Shown: positions 8,058-16,270, numbered from the stretch's first letter. The stretch is DNA of 51,250 nt from Firmicutes bacterium UBA7510 (GCA_002479485.1 DLNM01000051.1:1-51250); one strand, 5' to 3'. The notes: generated from the letters alone by a model not told the origin. Made by a program: numbers and translations.

Positions 8058-8513
8058 ATGATTAAAATTTTACGTTCTAATATAGAGGATGCTCAAATAA
8101 TAACAGAAATAAAAACAGAAGCCTTCAATAAAGAAAACTTTAAATATCTTAATAGGAATGCTGGTCCACCGGGTTATGATAATGTTGACTCACAAATAGA
8201 TATAATTGATAAATTCTTAGCTTATAAAATTATGTTAGATGACATAATTGTAGGAACATTCTTTCTTGTTCCAGTTAAAGAAAATATAATGTGGTTTGAA
8301 GATTTTGCAATTAAACCTGAATATCAGGGAAAAGGATATGGCTATCATGCTATGGGATTAGTTGAAAAAACGTACCCTAATATTAAAGAATGGAAATTAA
8401 CTACGCCTGTATTTAGTGTTGGAAATCAGCATCTATATACTAAATTTGGTTATCAAGAAATAAAAAGAGACGAAGATATGATTGAATACTCCAAATTTAT
8501 AGAATATAATTAA
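8058..8513 (+). CDS. GNAT family N-acetyltransferase (second of two)
   Basis: 151 aa, paralogous to the preceding gene: ILRSNIEDAQIITEIK, motif A IKPEYQGKGYGYHAMGLVE, and NQHLYTKFGYQEI. An ATG 12 nt upstream forms part of the RBS (ATGGAGG), so I take the ATG at 8058, 5 nt after GGAGG. Substrate unknown. An AraC-type regulator with a drug-sensing domain follows 33 bp downstream on the same strand, which suggests a small detoxification or antibiotic-modification unit, by inference only. Confidence 0.85.
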   Translation: MIKILRSNIEDAQIITEIKTEAFNKENFKYLNRNAGPPGYDNVDSQIDIIDKFLAYKIMLDDIIVGTFFLVPVKENIMWFEDFAIKPEYQGKGYGYHAMGLVEKTYPNIKEWKLTTPVFSVGNQHLYTKFGYQEIKRDEDMIEYSKFIEYN

Positions 8514-8546
8514 ATAAAAACGAAATTTATTATACATGGTGATTAG

Positions 8547-9386
8547 ATGGATTGGCAAAGTGGAATGAATGAGGCAATAAAATACATTGACGATAATCTT
8601 GATAAGAGTATAGATTATGAAATTACTGCAAGGTTTATATGTTGTTCTGTCGGTGAGTTTCAAAGAATTTTTTCAATACTAACTGGAGTTTCGTTATCTG
8701 AGTATATTAGACGCCGAAGATTAACACTGGCAGCATGTGATTTGCAAAACAGTAATGAAAAAGTTATTGATATAGCATTTAAATATGGATATGATTCTCA
8801 TGCATCATTTACAAGAGCTTTTCGAAAATTACATAACACAACACCTTCCTTGGCACGCAAGGAAGGTGTTATACTCAGAACCTACCCTAGAATTTCATTT
8901 AATTTTATGGTACAAGGAATAAAAGAGATAGACTATAAAATCGAAGAAAAAGACTCAACCACCTTTATAGGTATAAATAGAAAAATGAGCACTAAAAACA
9001 AAGAGCATTTTCATAGTATTTGGCTATTCTGGCGAGAGTTTGAAGAAACCAGAATGTACGACATATTAAGAAAATACTCTGACGAAGAACTTGTTTATGC
9101 CGTTTCAACACATTGTAACGAGCCAAGTTCATTTAACTATATGGCATGTGTTAAATACAACGGTTCACCTATTAATGACAACTTAGAATTACTTACTGTT
9201 AAACCACAAACTTATGCAGTATTCAATGTTCCTAAACAGGATGAAGCTAACATAGGTTGTTTTATTGAGCGTATATATAATGAGTGGCTACATTCTACTA
9301 AATATAAGCTAACTGGAGATGCTGAAATTGAATGCTGCAAAGATGATGGAACTGTTATATTAATACCAATTTTCCATCATCTATAA
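8547..9386 (+). CDS. AraC-family regulator with GyrI-like effector domain
   Basis: 279 aa. Residues about 8-106 form the double-HTH AraC/XylS domain (AIKYIDDNLDKSIDYEITAR; FKYGYDSHASFTRAFRK; PS motif). Residues about 120-279 are a GyrI-like/AraC-effector-binding domain of the Rob/SbmC type, with the small-molecule pocket signatures IKEIDYKIEEK and VLIPIFHHL. Such proteins bind amphipathic or cationic drugs and activate resistance genes. RBS is weak (GGTGATT close to the ATG). It is co-oriented with two GNAT genes and is one of three GyrI-domain regulators within 5.5 kb. Confidence 0.85.
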   Translation: MDWQSGMNEAIKYIDDNLDKSIDYEITARFICCSVGEFQRIFSILTGVSLSEYIRRRRLTLAACDLQNSNEKVIDIAFKYGYDSHASFTRAFRKLHNTTPSLARKEGVILRTYPRISFNFMVQGIKEIDYKIEEKDSTTFIGINRKMSTKNKEHFHSIWLFWREFEETRMYDILRKYSDEELVYAVSTHCNEPSSFNYMACVKYNGSPINDNLELLTVKPQTYAVFNVPKQDEANIGCFIERIYNEWLHSTKYKLTGDAEIECCKDDGTVILIPIFHHL

Positions 9387-9423
9387 GTATTATGCAATTA
9401 ATAATAATTGAATAAAGTAAATT

Positions 9424-10284
9424 TTATATGTTATTTATAAAGCTTGTAATAGAGTTGGTATATTTATCTATTTTAAGCAATAAAGCGAGATGTCCCCCGC
9501 GTATATCGGTAATAACCTTTGGGCTTGGCATTATATCAATAAGAGCACGTTTTATGCTTTCGTCAAAAGTGAAATCATCATCAGATAATATAAGCAACAC
9601 CCTATTTTGAAATCGAAGAAAATCACTTTTTTTCATATTCCAATGTTTTTGCAAGTCTTTTAATAATAATGTCATATGTATTTCATATTCTTTTGTAAGA
9701 GTGTTTATCATTTCGTCGCAAATCTCAGACATAACATTTTTTTCTTCTTCCGAGAGCAAATATGTTACTTTTTTCAACACAGCTTTTTTGATGTTCTTCT
9801 TTACAAAGCCAAAAGGTACAAGTTTAATCATCAACAAAGACTTGTCTATTCGTTTCATCATGTTTCTAAAACATTGTGTGCCTTTTTCGTCAAGTTCTGC
9901 AGATAATGTACCTGTATTTGATAATATCAATCCTTCGACGATTTCGGGATGCTGTTGAGCCAATATCTGCGCTATGAAGCCACCCAAAGATTGTCCTATG
10001 AGAAATACCGTTACATTTAGTTTTTTTATCAATTCAGCAATAGCTTCAACTAATTCTTGAATTGATGAATAAGCAATAGGATAATCAAATGATATAACAG
10101 AATAAGATTTTGAAAATTCTTCAAAGTGAAACAATAACAAATCAGATAGGCCAATGCCACCAGTTAGAAGAACAACGGTCTTATTTGAATTTTCGTTTTT
10201 ATAGTATCGGTATGGGAATATTTTGCCATTTATATTTTCTGTTTGCTTATGGTATTTTTTCTTAAATAATTCTACTGCTGCCAT
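9424..10284 (-). CDS. Alpha/beta-fold hydrolase
   Basis: 286 aa without signal peptide. The nucleophile elbow GQSLGG supplies the serine; the acid is likely in LSDDDFTFD and the histidine in GGHLALL near the C-terminus, in the usual Ser-Asp-His order. The oxyanion region VVLLTGGIGLSDLL and the cap-like middle (MMKRIDKSLLMIKLVPFGF) match esterase or hydrolase relatives. The substrate is unknown. A TetR regulator gene ends 2 nt upstream and the two form one operon, so expression is probably induced by the TetR ligand. The gene converges on the AraC gene to its left. Confidence 0.82.
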   Translation of the reverse strand: MAAVELFKKKYHKQTENINGKIFPYRYYKNENSNKTVVLLTGGIGLSDLLLFHFEEFSKSYSVISFDYPIAYSSIQELVEAIAELIKKLNVTVFLIGQSLGGFIAQILAQQHPEIVEGLILSNTGTLSAELDEKGTQCFRNMMKRIDKSLLMIKLVPFGFVKKNIKKAVLKKVTYLLSEEEKNVMSEICDEMINTLTKEYEIHMTLLLKDLQKHWNMKKSDFLRFQNRVLLILSDDDFTFDESIKRALIDIMPSPKVITDIRGGHLALLLKIDKYTNSITSFINNI

Positions 10285-10286
10285 AA

Positions 10287-10874
10287 TTATGCCTCCTCGA
10301 ATATATAACAGGCTAAAGCATTTGCTAAAATCTCTATCGTTTCTTCACGGCTTTCAACTGATACAAGGTCCTTATCCGCGGCAAAACGACCTATAATATT
10401 TATCATATTTACTACTACTTCATTGTCCAACCGGGGATTTACATTGGGTATGCCTGCCAATAGTTTATCCGAAAAATTTATACTATCAATATTTGTTAAT
10501 GACAATCTGTCAGTTGTTTTTCGGAATATGATGTTAAATTCATCCAAAGCAAAATAATGGTAAATGTTTTTCTTTTTTGCATATCGTTCAAATAAAAACT
10601 TTTTCATACTCTCTTTATCAATTTTGCTATTGGTAGATAGAAATTCATAAAAATCATTTCTATTTTTATCTCTAATAGATAACATTACTTCGTAAAAAAA
10701 TTGTTCTTTCGATTGAAAGAAATTGTAAAATGTTCCTTTTGCAATACCAGCTTGATTTGCAACCTTTTCTATTGAAGCGGCTTTATATCCATTGCTCTCC
10801 AAGGCTTCTAAACCAAATTTGATAAGATTTTCCCTTATTAAATTTTTATCATTCTCGTTAAAAATTTTTGGCAT
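10287..10874 (-). CDS. TetR/AcrR-family transcriptional regulator
   Basis: 195 aa. The N-terminal HTH (residues about 8-55) reads LIKFGLEALESNGYKAASIEKVANQAGIAKGTFYNFF, a classic TetR helix-turn-helix with the GTFYNFF recognition end. The C-terminal ligand-binding half is helical (residues about 60-195) and unassigned. RBS AAGGAGT precedes the ATG. The gene heads an operon with the hydrolase and is preceded by a near-perfect sigma-A promoter inside an inverted repeat that I take as its own operator. Confidence 0.88.
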   Translation of the reverse strand: MPKIFNENDKNLIRENLIKFGLEALESNGYKAASIEKVANQAGIAKGTFYNFFQSKEQFFYEVMLSIRDKNRNDFYEFLSTNSKIDKESMKKFLFERYAKKKNIYHYFALDEFNIIFRKTTDRLSLTNIDSINFSDKLLAGIPNVNPRLDNEVVVNMINIIGRFAADKDLVSVESREETIEILANALACYIFEEA

Positions 10875-10898
10875 AAACGCACTCCTTCTTATACTAAA

Positions 10899-10961
10899 TG
10901 ACTATAATAGTTTATGTAGTCATTATATTGCAAAAAAATTCTCGTGTCAAGTGACTACATA
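10899..10961. promoter_or_regulatory. Putative TetR operator around the tetR promoter
   Basis: Inverted repeats TATGTAGTCA (10913-10922) and TGACTACATA (10952-10961) have perfect 10-bp arms. A third partial copy, TGACTATA, is at 10899-10906. The arms bracket the -35/-10 of the tetR promoter. This placement fits autorepression, but no binding is shown by sequence alone. Confidence 0.6.
10922..10950 (-). promoter_or_regulatory. Sigma-A promoter of tetR-hydrolase operon
   Basis: On the minus strand TTGACA (10945-10950) and TATAAT (10922-10927), both exact consensus, are separated by 17 bp. Confidence 0.85.
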
Positions 10962-11030
10962 TCTTAAAATTATGTAAACTCTTTGTGACGCTTCCAAGAA
11001 GCGCAATAAAATACGATAACAGATATAAAA

Positions 11031-11061
11031 ATAAAAAATAGCAACCTATTAGCTGCTATTT
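11031..11061 (-). terminator. Terminator of the C39-like gene
   Basis: 8-bp arms AAATAGCA/TGCTATTT (11036-11043/11054-11061), then TTTTTTATTTTTAT-like DNA on the minus strand. A second small hairpin, CGCTTC/GAAGCG, is at 10989-11003 without a U-tract. Confidence 0.65.
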
Positions 11062-11100
11062 CAATAATTAACGTCTTAAGTAGCATGATAATCTTTAAAT

Positions 11101-11454
11101 TTACTCATATATAGCCAAGAAAGAAGTAATTTTGCCATTTGGGTGAGGATTATTTAACAATCCAAATTCAGGATCATAATATTTGCCATTATAAAACACT
11201 ACCCAATGAGTATAACTTGGCATATGTACTGTAAGAATTGAATAGTCAGAGTGCTTTGGATTCTTCTTAGATATACGAACATTTCTTTCTGCATGTTTAA
11301 TATTATAATAATCTAATACCTCTATCAATTGTCCAATTGATGTAGGCCCTTCCTTCTTCATAACTTTAAATATTTCTTCTATACTTCTATTTGTTATCAT
11401 CGCTATACATGCTTGTCCACATGCACAAGGATTTGGCTGCATAATTAAATTCAT
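11101..11454 (-). CDS. Stand-alone C39-like papain-fold peptidase
   Basis: 117 aa, consisting only of a C39-like domain. QPNPCACGQACIAM near the N-terminus carries the oxyanion glutamine and the catalytic cysteine (first Cys of CGQAC). HWVVFYNGKYYDPE near the C-terminus supplies the histidine and aspartate. C39 domains usually cut double-glycine leaders when fused to bacteriocin ABC exporters; here there is no transporter domain and no obvious leader peptide nearby. It could be a stand-alone processing enzyme or a cysteine-protease relative. It ends in its own terminator and is preceded 33 bp away by a GyrI-type regulator on the same strand, possibly as an operon. Confidence 0.7.
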   Translation of the reverse strand: MNLIMQPNPCACGQACIAMITNRSIEEIFKVMKKEGPTSIGQLIEVLDYYNIKHAERNVRISKKNPKHSDYSILTVHMPSYTHWVVFYNGKYYDPEFGLLNNPHPNGKITSFLAIYE

Positions 11455-11487
11455 AATATCTCTCCCATATTTAATACTAATGTTATC

Positions 11488-12834
11488 TTATACTATCGCA
11501 ACAGGCATGTGTTGTACAATTTCAGTTTCGTTATTTATCTCTGGTCTATTAATCAGATATTCCTCCATGAACTGATGCCTTCCAAATGAATATTTGCGAC
11601 TTTTTTCAACCGAATTTATAAAATCAAACCAAGAGTATGCATTATTTTTATATTTCACATTTCTTTTTAAATATAAACCACCATCAAACATTCTTTTTCT
11701 AAGATTTTCATCATTCACAGACATATTTTCATCAATTGACAAGTAAATTGTATAGAAAAAATCTGGCTTCCCAATTTGCTCAAAATTATAAAATGCAAAT
11801 ATCCGAGTTTTCTCATCTGATAAATTAATACTATTTTGTACTGCCCAATCAAATATATATTTACAAGCCTTGTGTTGTGCATTTTTACCTTTTTGTGTAT
11901 AAGAAACAACAGTCATTTTATTAACAAATTCTTCTATTTCTTCAGAATTTAATTCATTCTTTAGCATTATAGGCATATATAAATCAACCCCACCTATGTG
12001 CTCTGCCTGCTCTGAAAATCCAAGGTGCTCTTCTAGATGTTGTCTACCACCATAAGCATACTTGCTTCCTTCAAGCCATTTTTGAAGTCTATCCCAGCTT
12101 TTAATGATATTCTCTCCAAGGCACTCATCACGTTCAACTGCTATTACAGCATATAAGCCGCCCTCTAGATTTTTTACTTTTACTAACTTATCTTCTTCTA
12201 CATTCATATTATCAGGAATTGTAATGCAAACCTCATATCCATACCCCTCTTTTGAAAGCTCACTATCTGGTGCATCATATCCAAAGATTCTATAATTATT
12301 ATTATTTAAATTTATGTTGTTTTTTAATACCCAATTACTCATTACAGAAAAAGCTCCATTTTCAGGGTTTTCTCCGTAATAACAGTAGTATGCCACTCTC
12401 ATCGGCTGAATTTCTTTTAGAACTTTAATGTCAGGATACTTTTCTAGCATTTCTTTATCCTGTACCTCAAAATATTTGTCCATAATATCTATCCTTTCAA
12501 AATTATAATCCTTCGTACTCTCAGAGTACTTACTTGGCAAAAATCCGGTTACACTTTTGAAGGCTCTGGAAAATGAATCTGCGCTGTCGTAAGCATATTT
12601 CATAGCTATGTCTATTATCCTGCTGTTCCCAGCTTTTATTTCATCTGCTGAAAGACTTATACGCCTAAGTCTAATATATTCCTTTGGCAAATAGCCTACT
12701 ATTGCAAAAAACATGCGATGAAAAACAGACACAGACATAAATGCTATTCTTGCAGCATCTTCAACCTTTATATCAGTATCCAGTGAATCTTCAATATAAT
12801 CTATGGATTTTTTAATTCTTTGATAGTAATTCAT
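11488..12834 (-). CDS. AraC-family regulator with two tandem GyrI-like domains
   Basis: 448 aa. Residues about 1-105 are the AraC double HTH (KKSIDYIEDSLDTDIKVEDAAR; MKYAYDSADSFSRAFKSVTGFLPSKY). Two GyrI-like effector-binding modules follow (about 125-290 and 290-448), each showing the GGLY core (VKNLEGGLYAVIAVERDE and MFDGGLYLKRNV) and the ...HxxEEx...MPI/MPV end. The tandem sensor is less common than the single form. I start at the ATG after AGGAGGAG; an upstream in-frame extension is not supported by a ribosome-binding site. Probably senses drug-like ligands and controls itself or the C39-like gene downstream. Confidence 0.83.
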   Translation of the reverse strand: MNYYQRIKKSIDYIEDSLDTDIKVEDAARIAFMSVSVFHRMFFAIVGYLPKEYIRLRRISLSADEIKAGNSRIIDIAMKYAYDSADSFSRAFKSVTGFLPSKYSESTKDYNFERIDIMDKYFEVQDKEMLEKYPDIKVLKEIQPMRVAYYCYYGENPENGAFSVMSNWVLKNNINLNNNNYRIFGYDAPDSELSKEGYGYEVCITIPDNMNVEEDKLVKVKNLEGGLYAVIAVERDECLGENIIKSWDRLQKWLEGSKYAYGGRQHLEEHLGFSEQAEHIGGVDLYMPIMLKNELNSEEIEEFVNKMTVVSYTQKGKNAQHKACKYIFDWAVQNSINLSDEKTRIFAFYNFEQIGKPDFFYTIYLSIDENMSVNDENLRKRMFDGGLYLKRNVKYKNNAYSWFDFINSVEKSRKYSFGRHQFMEEYLINRPEINNETEIVQHMPVAIV

Positions 12835-12925
12835 GGAGCTCCTCCTACCTAATACCTTAAGATAAAAACATTGTACCACATTTTATAAATAGTACACCCG
12901 ACTTTTTCTACTAAAATAAAAAAAA

Positions 12926-13003
12926 GGATGAATTTTTAAAATGAACCGGCCTCCAATCGTTAGATTTTAGGTCTAACTTTTGGGGTCGGTTCAATATCCA
13001 TCC
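12926..13003 (-). repeat. Long palindrome with IS3/IS150-like ends, acting as terminator
   Basis: Imperfect inverted repeat with TGAACCG (12942-12948) and CGGTTCA (12987-12993) at the ends of a 52-bp core, extended by GGATG/CATCC (12926-12930/12999-13003). On the minus strand a T-run follows the stem, so it can terminate the MerR gene. Each arm begins TGAACCGRCCYC then GTTAGA, which from memory resembles terminal repeats of IS150-group IS3 elements. It may be a miniature remnant of such an element. Confidence 0.65.
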
Positions 13004-13014
13004 CTAATTTATAT

Positions 13015-13995
13015 TTATTTTTCTATTTTTTTAACAGGAACAAGTATCTCGAGCTGGCAAAACCCTAAGGTTTCTTTTACTCTTTTATCTGTTATTATAT
13101 GACACATAGTATAATGACCTGGTCTTTCATCTAGCTCAAGAGTACCGTTTTTTTCTATCCATTTTTTAACTCCTGCGTACACTCTATTACCATCCTCATC
13201 ATCACCATCACGAGATACAGCTGCTGCATACATTCCACCTTCAAAATCAACTATATCAAAATCTTGAGTATCTACATCATAATCTGGTTTTACATACCAC
13301 CATACACTAGAGCCCTTTTCAGGATCATACCATAAAAAATCTTGTGGCATCTCCCACATGTTAACTTCGTTTTTAGAAATATCACTAAACCAGCTGTCAA
13401 ATCTATCAAATTTTTCTTCACCAAAAAATCCATAACCTGATGATACCATTTTGCATGCCGGTAACAATACTACTCTTACATCTGGTATAGAAACATAATT
13501 CAAATCGTTTAACGATATTTTCTTTGCGGCCTTGCTTTCATCGAAATCGGTTGTTTCTTCAGTATTATTATCACTTTCTATTGTATTCATTTTTTCTTCA
13601 AGCTCACTTACACGTTCATATAGCATTTTTATGTCCGCTTCTTCTGAGAAACTATAATTTTTAATTTGATTAATAAAATCCGTAACAATTTTCTTTAGTA
13701 TGTACAATTGTGCCGCTTCATCATCTATATCATCTACTTTTTTTTGCAAAACATCAAGTAACACTTTAGAATCGCTGTTTTTAAAGACAGTTTGAATGTC
13801 CTTAATTGAAATATCAAGCTTTCTAAGAAGTAGAATTTGTTCTAATCTTTTGAGTGCATTCTCATCATATACTCTATAAGCATAATCATTGGGGCGTATA
13901 CTTTCTAATAGCCCCATATCCTCATAATACCTTAACGTTCTAACCGAAACTCCATACTGTAATGATACTTCTCTAATTTTCATTACTTCATTCAT
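13015..13995 (-). CDS. MerR-family regulator with GyrI-like drug-sensing domain
   Basis: 326 aa. Residues 1-75 form the MerR winged HTH (IREVSLQYGVSVRTLRYYEDMGLL, then an arginine in the wing RPNDYAYRVYDE). A coiled-coil dimerisation segment follows (LLLRKLDISIKDIQ; RVSELEEKMNTIESD). Residues about 170-326 form a GyrI-like domain with WYDPEKG, FEGGMYAAAV and CQLEILVPVK. The layout is that of BmrR-type activators. The promoter upstream has the 19-bp spacer typical of MerR targets, implying autoregulation. RBS GGTG lies 5 nt before the ATG. Terminated by the palindrome at 12926-13003. Confidence 0.88.
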   Translation of the reverse strand: MNEVMKIREVSLQYGVSVRTLRYYEDMGLLESIRPNDYAYRVYDENALKRLEQILLLRKLDISIKDIQTVFKNSDSKVLLDVLQKKVDDIDDEAAQLYILKKIVTDFINQIKNYSFSEEADIKMLYERVSELEEKMNTIESDNNTEETTDFDESKAAKKISLNDLNYVSIPDVRVVLLPACKMVSSGYGFFGEEKFDRFDSWFSDISKNEVNMWEMPQDFLWYDPEKGSSVWWYVKPDYDVDTQDFDIVDFEGGMYAAAVSRDGDDEDGNRVYAGVKKWIEKNGTLELDERPGHYTMCHIITDKRVKETLGFCQLEILVPVKKIEK

Positions 13996-14053
13996 TTTTT
14001 CACCTTTCCTCCCAACTTTAATAAATATTTTCTTCGATATATCCTATAAATTA

Positions 14054-14084
14054 ATATTACAAAATGACGTTAGGGAAGAGTCAA
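14054..14084 (-). promoter_or_regulatory. MerR-type promoter (19-bp spacer)
   Basis: On the minus strand TTGACT (14079-14084) and TAATAT (14054-14059) are separated by 19 bp; the spacer contains TTCCCTAACGTCA. An over-long spacer is the hallmark of promoters untwisted by MerR-family activators, so this probably serves autoregulation of the adjacent merR gene. Confidence 0.65.
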
Positions 14085-14106
14085 TATAAATTTTATATTT
14101 TTAAAA

Positions 14107-14682
14107 TTACTTAAATTCTACAGTTCCATTTATCGCGTCCATACTTTTAACTATTGCAAGAGACTCTAGATGTATGCCATTTTCTCTTAGTTTCCTTCCT
14201 CCATCTTGGAAACCCTTTTCAATTACAATTCCAACACCTTCTAAGGTTGCTCCTGATTTTTTTATTATATCTATAAGCCCCTGAACAGCATACCCATTAG
14301 CCAAAAAATCATCAATTATTAGTATATTGTCATTTTCACTCAGAAATTTTTTAGACACTATTATATCAAAGGTCTTTTTATGAGTAAAAGATTCAACCTT
14401 TGAGACATACATTTCTCCTTCAAGGTTTATGCTTTTGCTTTTCTTTGCAAATACTACTGGCACATTAAAATACTGCGCAACAATACAAGCTATGCCAATA
14501 CCAGAAGCTTCTATAGTTAAAATTTTATTAATTGGCTTGTCTGCAAATAATCTTTTAAATTCTTTTCCTATTTCATTTATTAATTCTATATCCATCTGAT
14601 GGTTTAAAAAGCTATCAACCTTAAGAACATTGCCTTCTTTTACAATACCATCTTTTCTAATGCGTTCTTTTAATAATTTCAA
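14107..14682 (-). CDS. xpt: Xanthine phosphoribosyltransferase
   Basis: Salvages xanthine to XMP using PRPP. 191 aa, close to the family's usual 190-195. The PRPP loop region reads ILIIDDFLANGYAVQGLIDII, with the acidic pair DD, and the hood contains VVFAKKSKSIN. Start codon is TTG with GGAG 8 nt upstream. Expression should come from the TTGAAA-17-TATAAT promoter next to it. Many Firmicute xpt genes are preceded by a purine riboswitch; I see no such fold in the roughly 60 nt of leader here. Neighbours are unrelated, so it is probably monocistronic. Confidence 0.9.
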   Translation of the reverse strand: MKLLKERIRKDGIVKEGNVLKVDSFLNHQMDIELINEIGKEFKRLFADKPINKILTIEASGIGIACIVAQYFNVPVVFAKKSKSINLEGEMYVSKVESFTHKKTFDIIVSKKFLSENDNILIIDDFLANGYAVQGLIDIIKKSGATLEGVGIVIEKGFQDGGRKLRENGIHLESLAIVKSMDAINGTVEFK

Positions 14683-14717
14683 GTTATTTACTCCATTCTG
14701 TGATTTTATTAATTAAT

Positions 14718-14746
14718 ATTATATAAAACTTAGCATACAGTTTCAA
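14718..14746 (-). promoter_or_regulatory. Sigma-A promoter of xpt
   Basis: TTGAAA (14741-14746) and TATAAT (14718-14723) on the minus strand, 17 bp apart. The terminator of the preceding gene lies immediately upstream of the -35. Confidence 0.7.
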
Positions 14747-14747
14747 T

Positions 14748-14789
14748 AAAAAATAAACATAATACTTTTACATATTATGTCTATTTTTT
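14748..14789 (-). terminator. Terminator of the zinc-ribbon coiled-coil gene
   Basis: Arms AAAAAATA..CATAATA and TATTATG..TATTTTTT (about 14748-14764 and 14773-14789) give an A/T-flanked hairpin usable on both strands. Confidence 0.7.
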
Positions 14790-14801
14790 ATTATATAGTT
14801 A

Positions 14802-15284
14802 TTAATTTACCTTATCTCCACAGGATTGGCAAAACATTGCTCCGTCCTCTAATTCTTCTCCACAGTTCTTGCACGTATTTTTTTCTTCTATCACTTCAAC
14901 CTTTGTTTCCTCAACTATTGGTTTTTCAATAACAGGGAGTTTCGCTCCGCACATTGGACAAAATGGTGCTTCACCTTCTAGTACTGCACTACATTGAGGG
15001 CATACTCTTTTTCCCTTTAACCTGCGTATATCTTCTTTAGCTTCCTCAATTTTGTTCATTGAATTTTTTATTGAAATAACTAGTTCAACAAACTCTTCTT
15101 CTGGTAAATTAGCATGTAACTCAAAATATTTTTGCCCAATCATTTGGTATGTATTGTTTATCTTTTTCTCTTCGGCTGAAATCTCACCATTAAGTTTTGT
15201 TATATCCGCTATTTCTTTAGTTTTTTTAATTGCTTCTTGGCTTGTATGTGATATTTTGTTACCTAGCCCTTTAAAAAATTCCAT
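14802..15284 (-). CDS. Coiled-coil protein with two zinc ribbons
   Basis: 160 aa, no membrane segment. Residues about 1-90 are helical and charged (QEAIKKTKEIADITKLNGEI; KNSMNKIEEAKEDIRRLKGK), a probable coiled coil. Two zinc ribbons follow: CPQC...CPMCGAK at about 94-115, then a Pro/Glu/Val-rich linker, and CKNCGEE...CQSCGDK at the C-terminus. The ribbons resemble those of the SPFH protein 10 kb to the left, so it may be a loose partner of that system. No enzyme motif is visible. Confidence 0.7.
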   Translation of the reverse strand: MEFFKGLGNKISHTSQEAIKKTKEIADITKLNGEISAEEKKINNTYQMIGQKYFELHANLPEEEFVELVISIKNSMNKIEEAKEDIRRLKGKRVCPQCSAVLEGEAPFCPMCGAKLPVIEKPIVEETKVEVIEEKNTCKNCGEELEDGAMFCQSCGDKVN

Positions 15285-15391
15285 AGATCATCAGCTCCAA
15301 TTCTATAATTATATTACACTTACCTTTAAAGCGTGAAACACTTTTCTATATTTTTACATAGTATTATTATATAAAATTACGGTAATTTATG

Positions 15392-16270
15392 TCAACTAAA
15401 ATTATAATATGCAGTTACTACTCTAGTATTGCCGTACAAATCTTTATCAACTTCTATTTTATGAAAAAGATTTGTATTTCTAAGCATATTTGAAACAGTC
15501 TCAGCTTGGTTATGACCAATTTCAACAGATAAGATACCATTATCGTAAATTATATCTTTTACTATATTTGAAATTCTTTCATAATATATAAGCCCACTAT
15601 CTCCTCCGTCAAGTGCCAAGCGAGGTTCATACTTTGCAACTTCAATTTGCAGTTTTTCTATTTCTTTTTTTTCTATATACGGTGGGTTTGAAACTATAAT
15701 ATGAAATTTTTTGTCTTGTGTATTTAAATTGCCGAATAAATCTCCTTTAATTATTTCAGCATTCTCTATAGCAAGATTTTTCTTATTTATATTTGCAACC
15801 TTAACAGCGGTGTCACTTATATCTATTGCAGTTACACTTGCATTTTTTATATAATATGCAAGACTAAGTGCAATTGCACCACTTCCAGTGCCAATATCAA
15901 GTATATTAATATGTTTATCCTTATATTCGCTATTTTTAACTAGATTTATTATTTTTTCAACAAGAGTTTCGGTATCTGGTCTTGGAATTAACACTCCTTC
16001 TTCTACATAAAAATCTAGTCCCATAAATTCCTGTGAGTGCAGCATATACTGAAGCGGATATCCAGAATCTCTCTTGTTAATCATTTCATAATATTTTTTT
16101 ATTATTTGTTCATCAACAATCTCATCTTTATGAGCATAAAGATAAATCTTATCTTTTTTTAGTAAATGCATTAAAATTAATTGCAAATCAAGAAAGGGAT
16201 TATTATAATCCCTTTCTTTTAATATATTCATTCCATCATTTATTAGATATTCAATTGAATTTTTTACCAT
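15392..16270 (-). CDS. prmC: Release factor glutamine methyltransferase
   Basis: Methylates the glutamine of the GGQ motif in RF1/RF2 with SAM. 292 aa, usual length about 280-290. Residues 125-132 (DIGTGSGA) are the SAM-binding glycine motif, and NPPY at 195-198 is the glutamine-methyltransferase active-site signature. The N-terminal helical domain that docks the release factor is present. The ATG overlaps the stop of the upstream DUF1385 gene by 7 nt (translational coupling). In many clostridia prfA follows prmC directly; here a 13.9-kb accessory block intervenes. Confidence 0.95.
   Translation of the reverse strand: MVKNSIEYLINDGMNILKERDYNNPFLDLQLILMHLLKKDKIYLYAHKDEIVDEQIIKKYYEMINKRDSGYPLQYMLHSQEFMGLDFYVEEGVLIPRPDTETLVEKIINLVKNSEYKDKHINILDIGTGSGAIALSLAYYIKNASVTAIDISDTAVKVANINKKNLAIENAEIIKGDLFGNLNTQDKKFHIIVSNPPYIEKKEIEKLQIEVAKYEPRLALDGGDSGLIYYERISNIVKDIIYDNGILSVEIGHNQAETVSNMLRNTNLFHKIEVDKDLYGNTRVVTAYYNFS

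Noticed and set aside
11101..11454. Bacteriocin export system around the C39-like peptidase
   Set aside because: No ABC transporter, precursor with a GG leader or immunity gene was seen within several kb.
14683..14747. Purine riboswitch before xpt
   Set aside because: The leader is only about 60 nt and lacks the guanine/xanthine aptamer pattern; the xpt promoter lies within this stretch.
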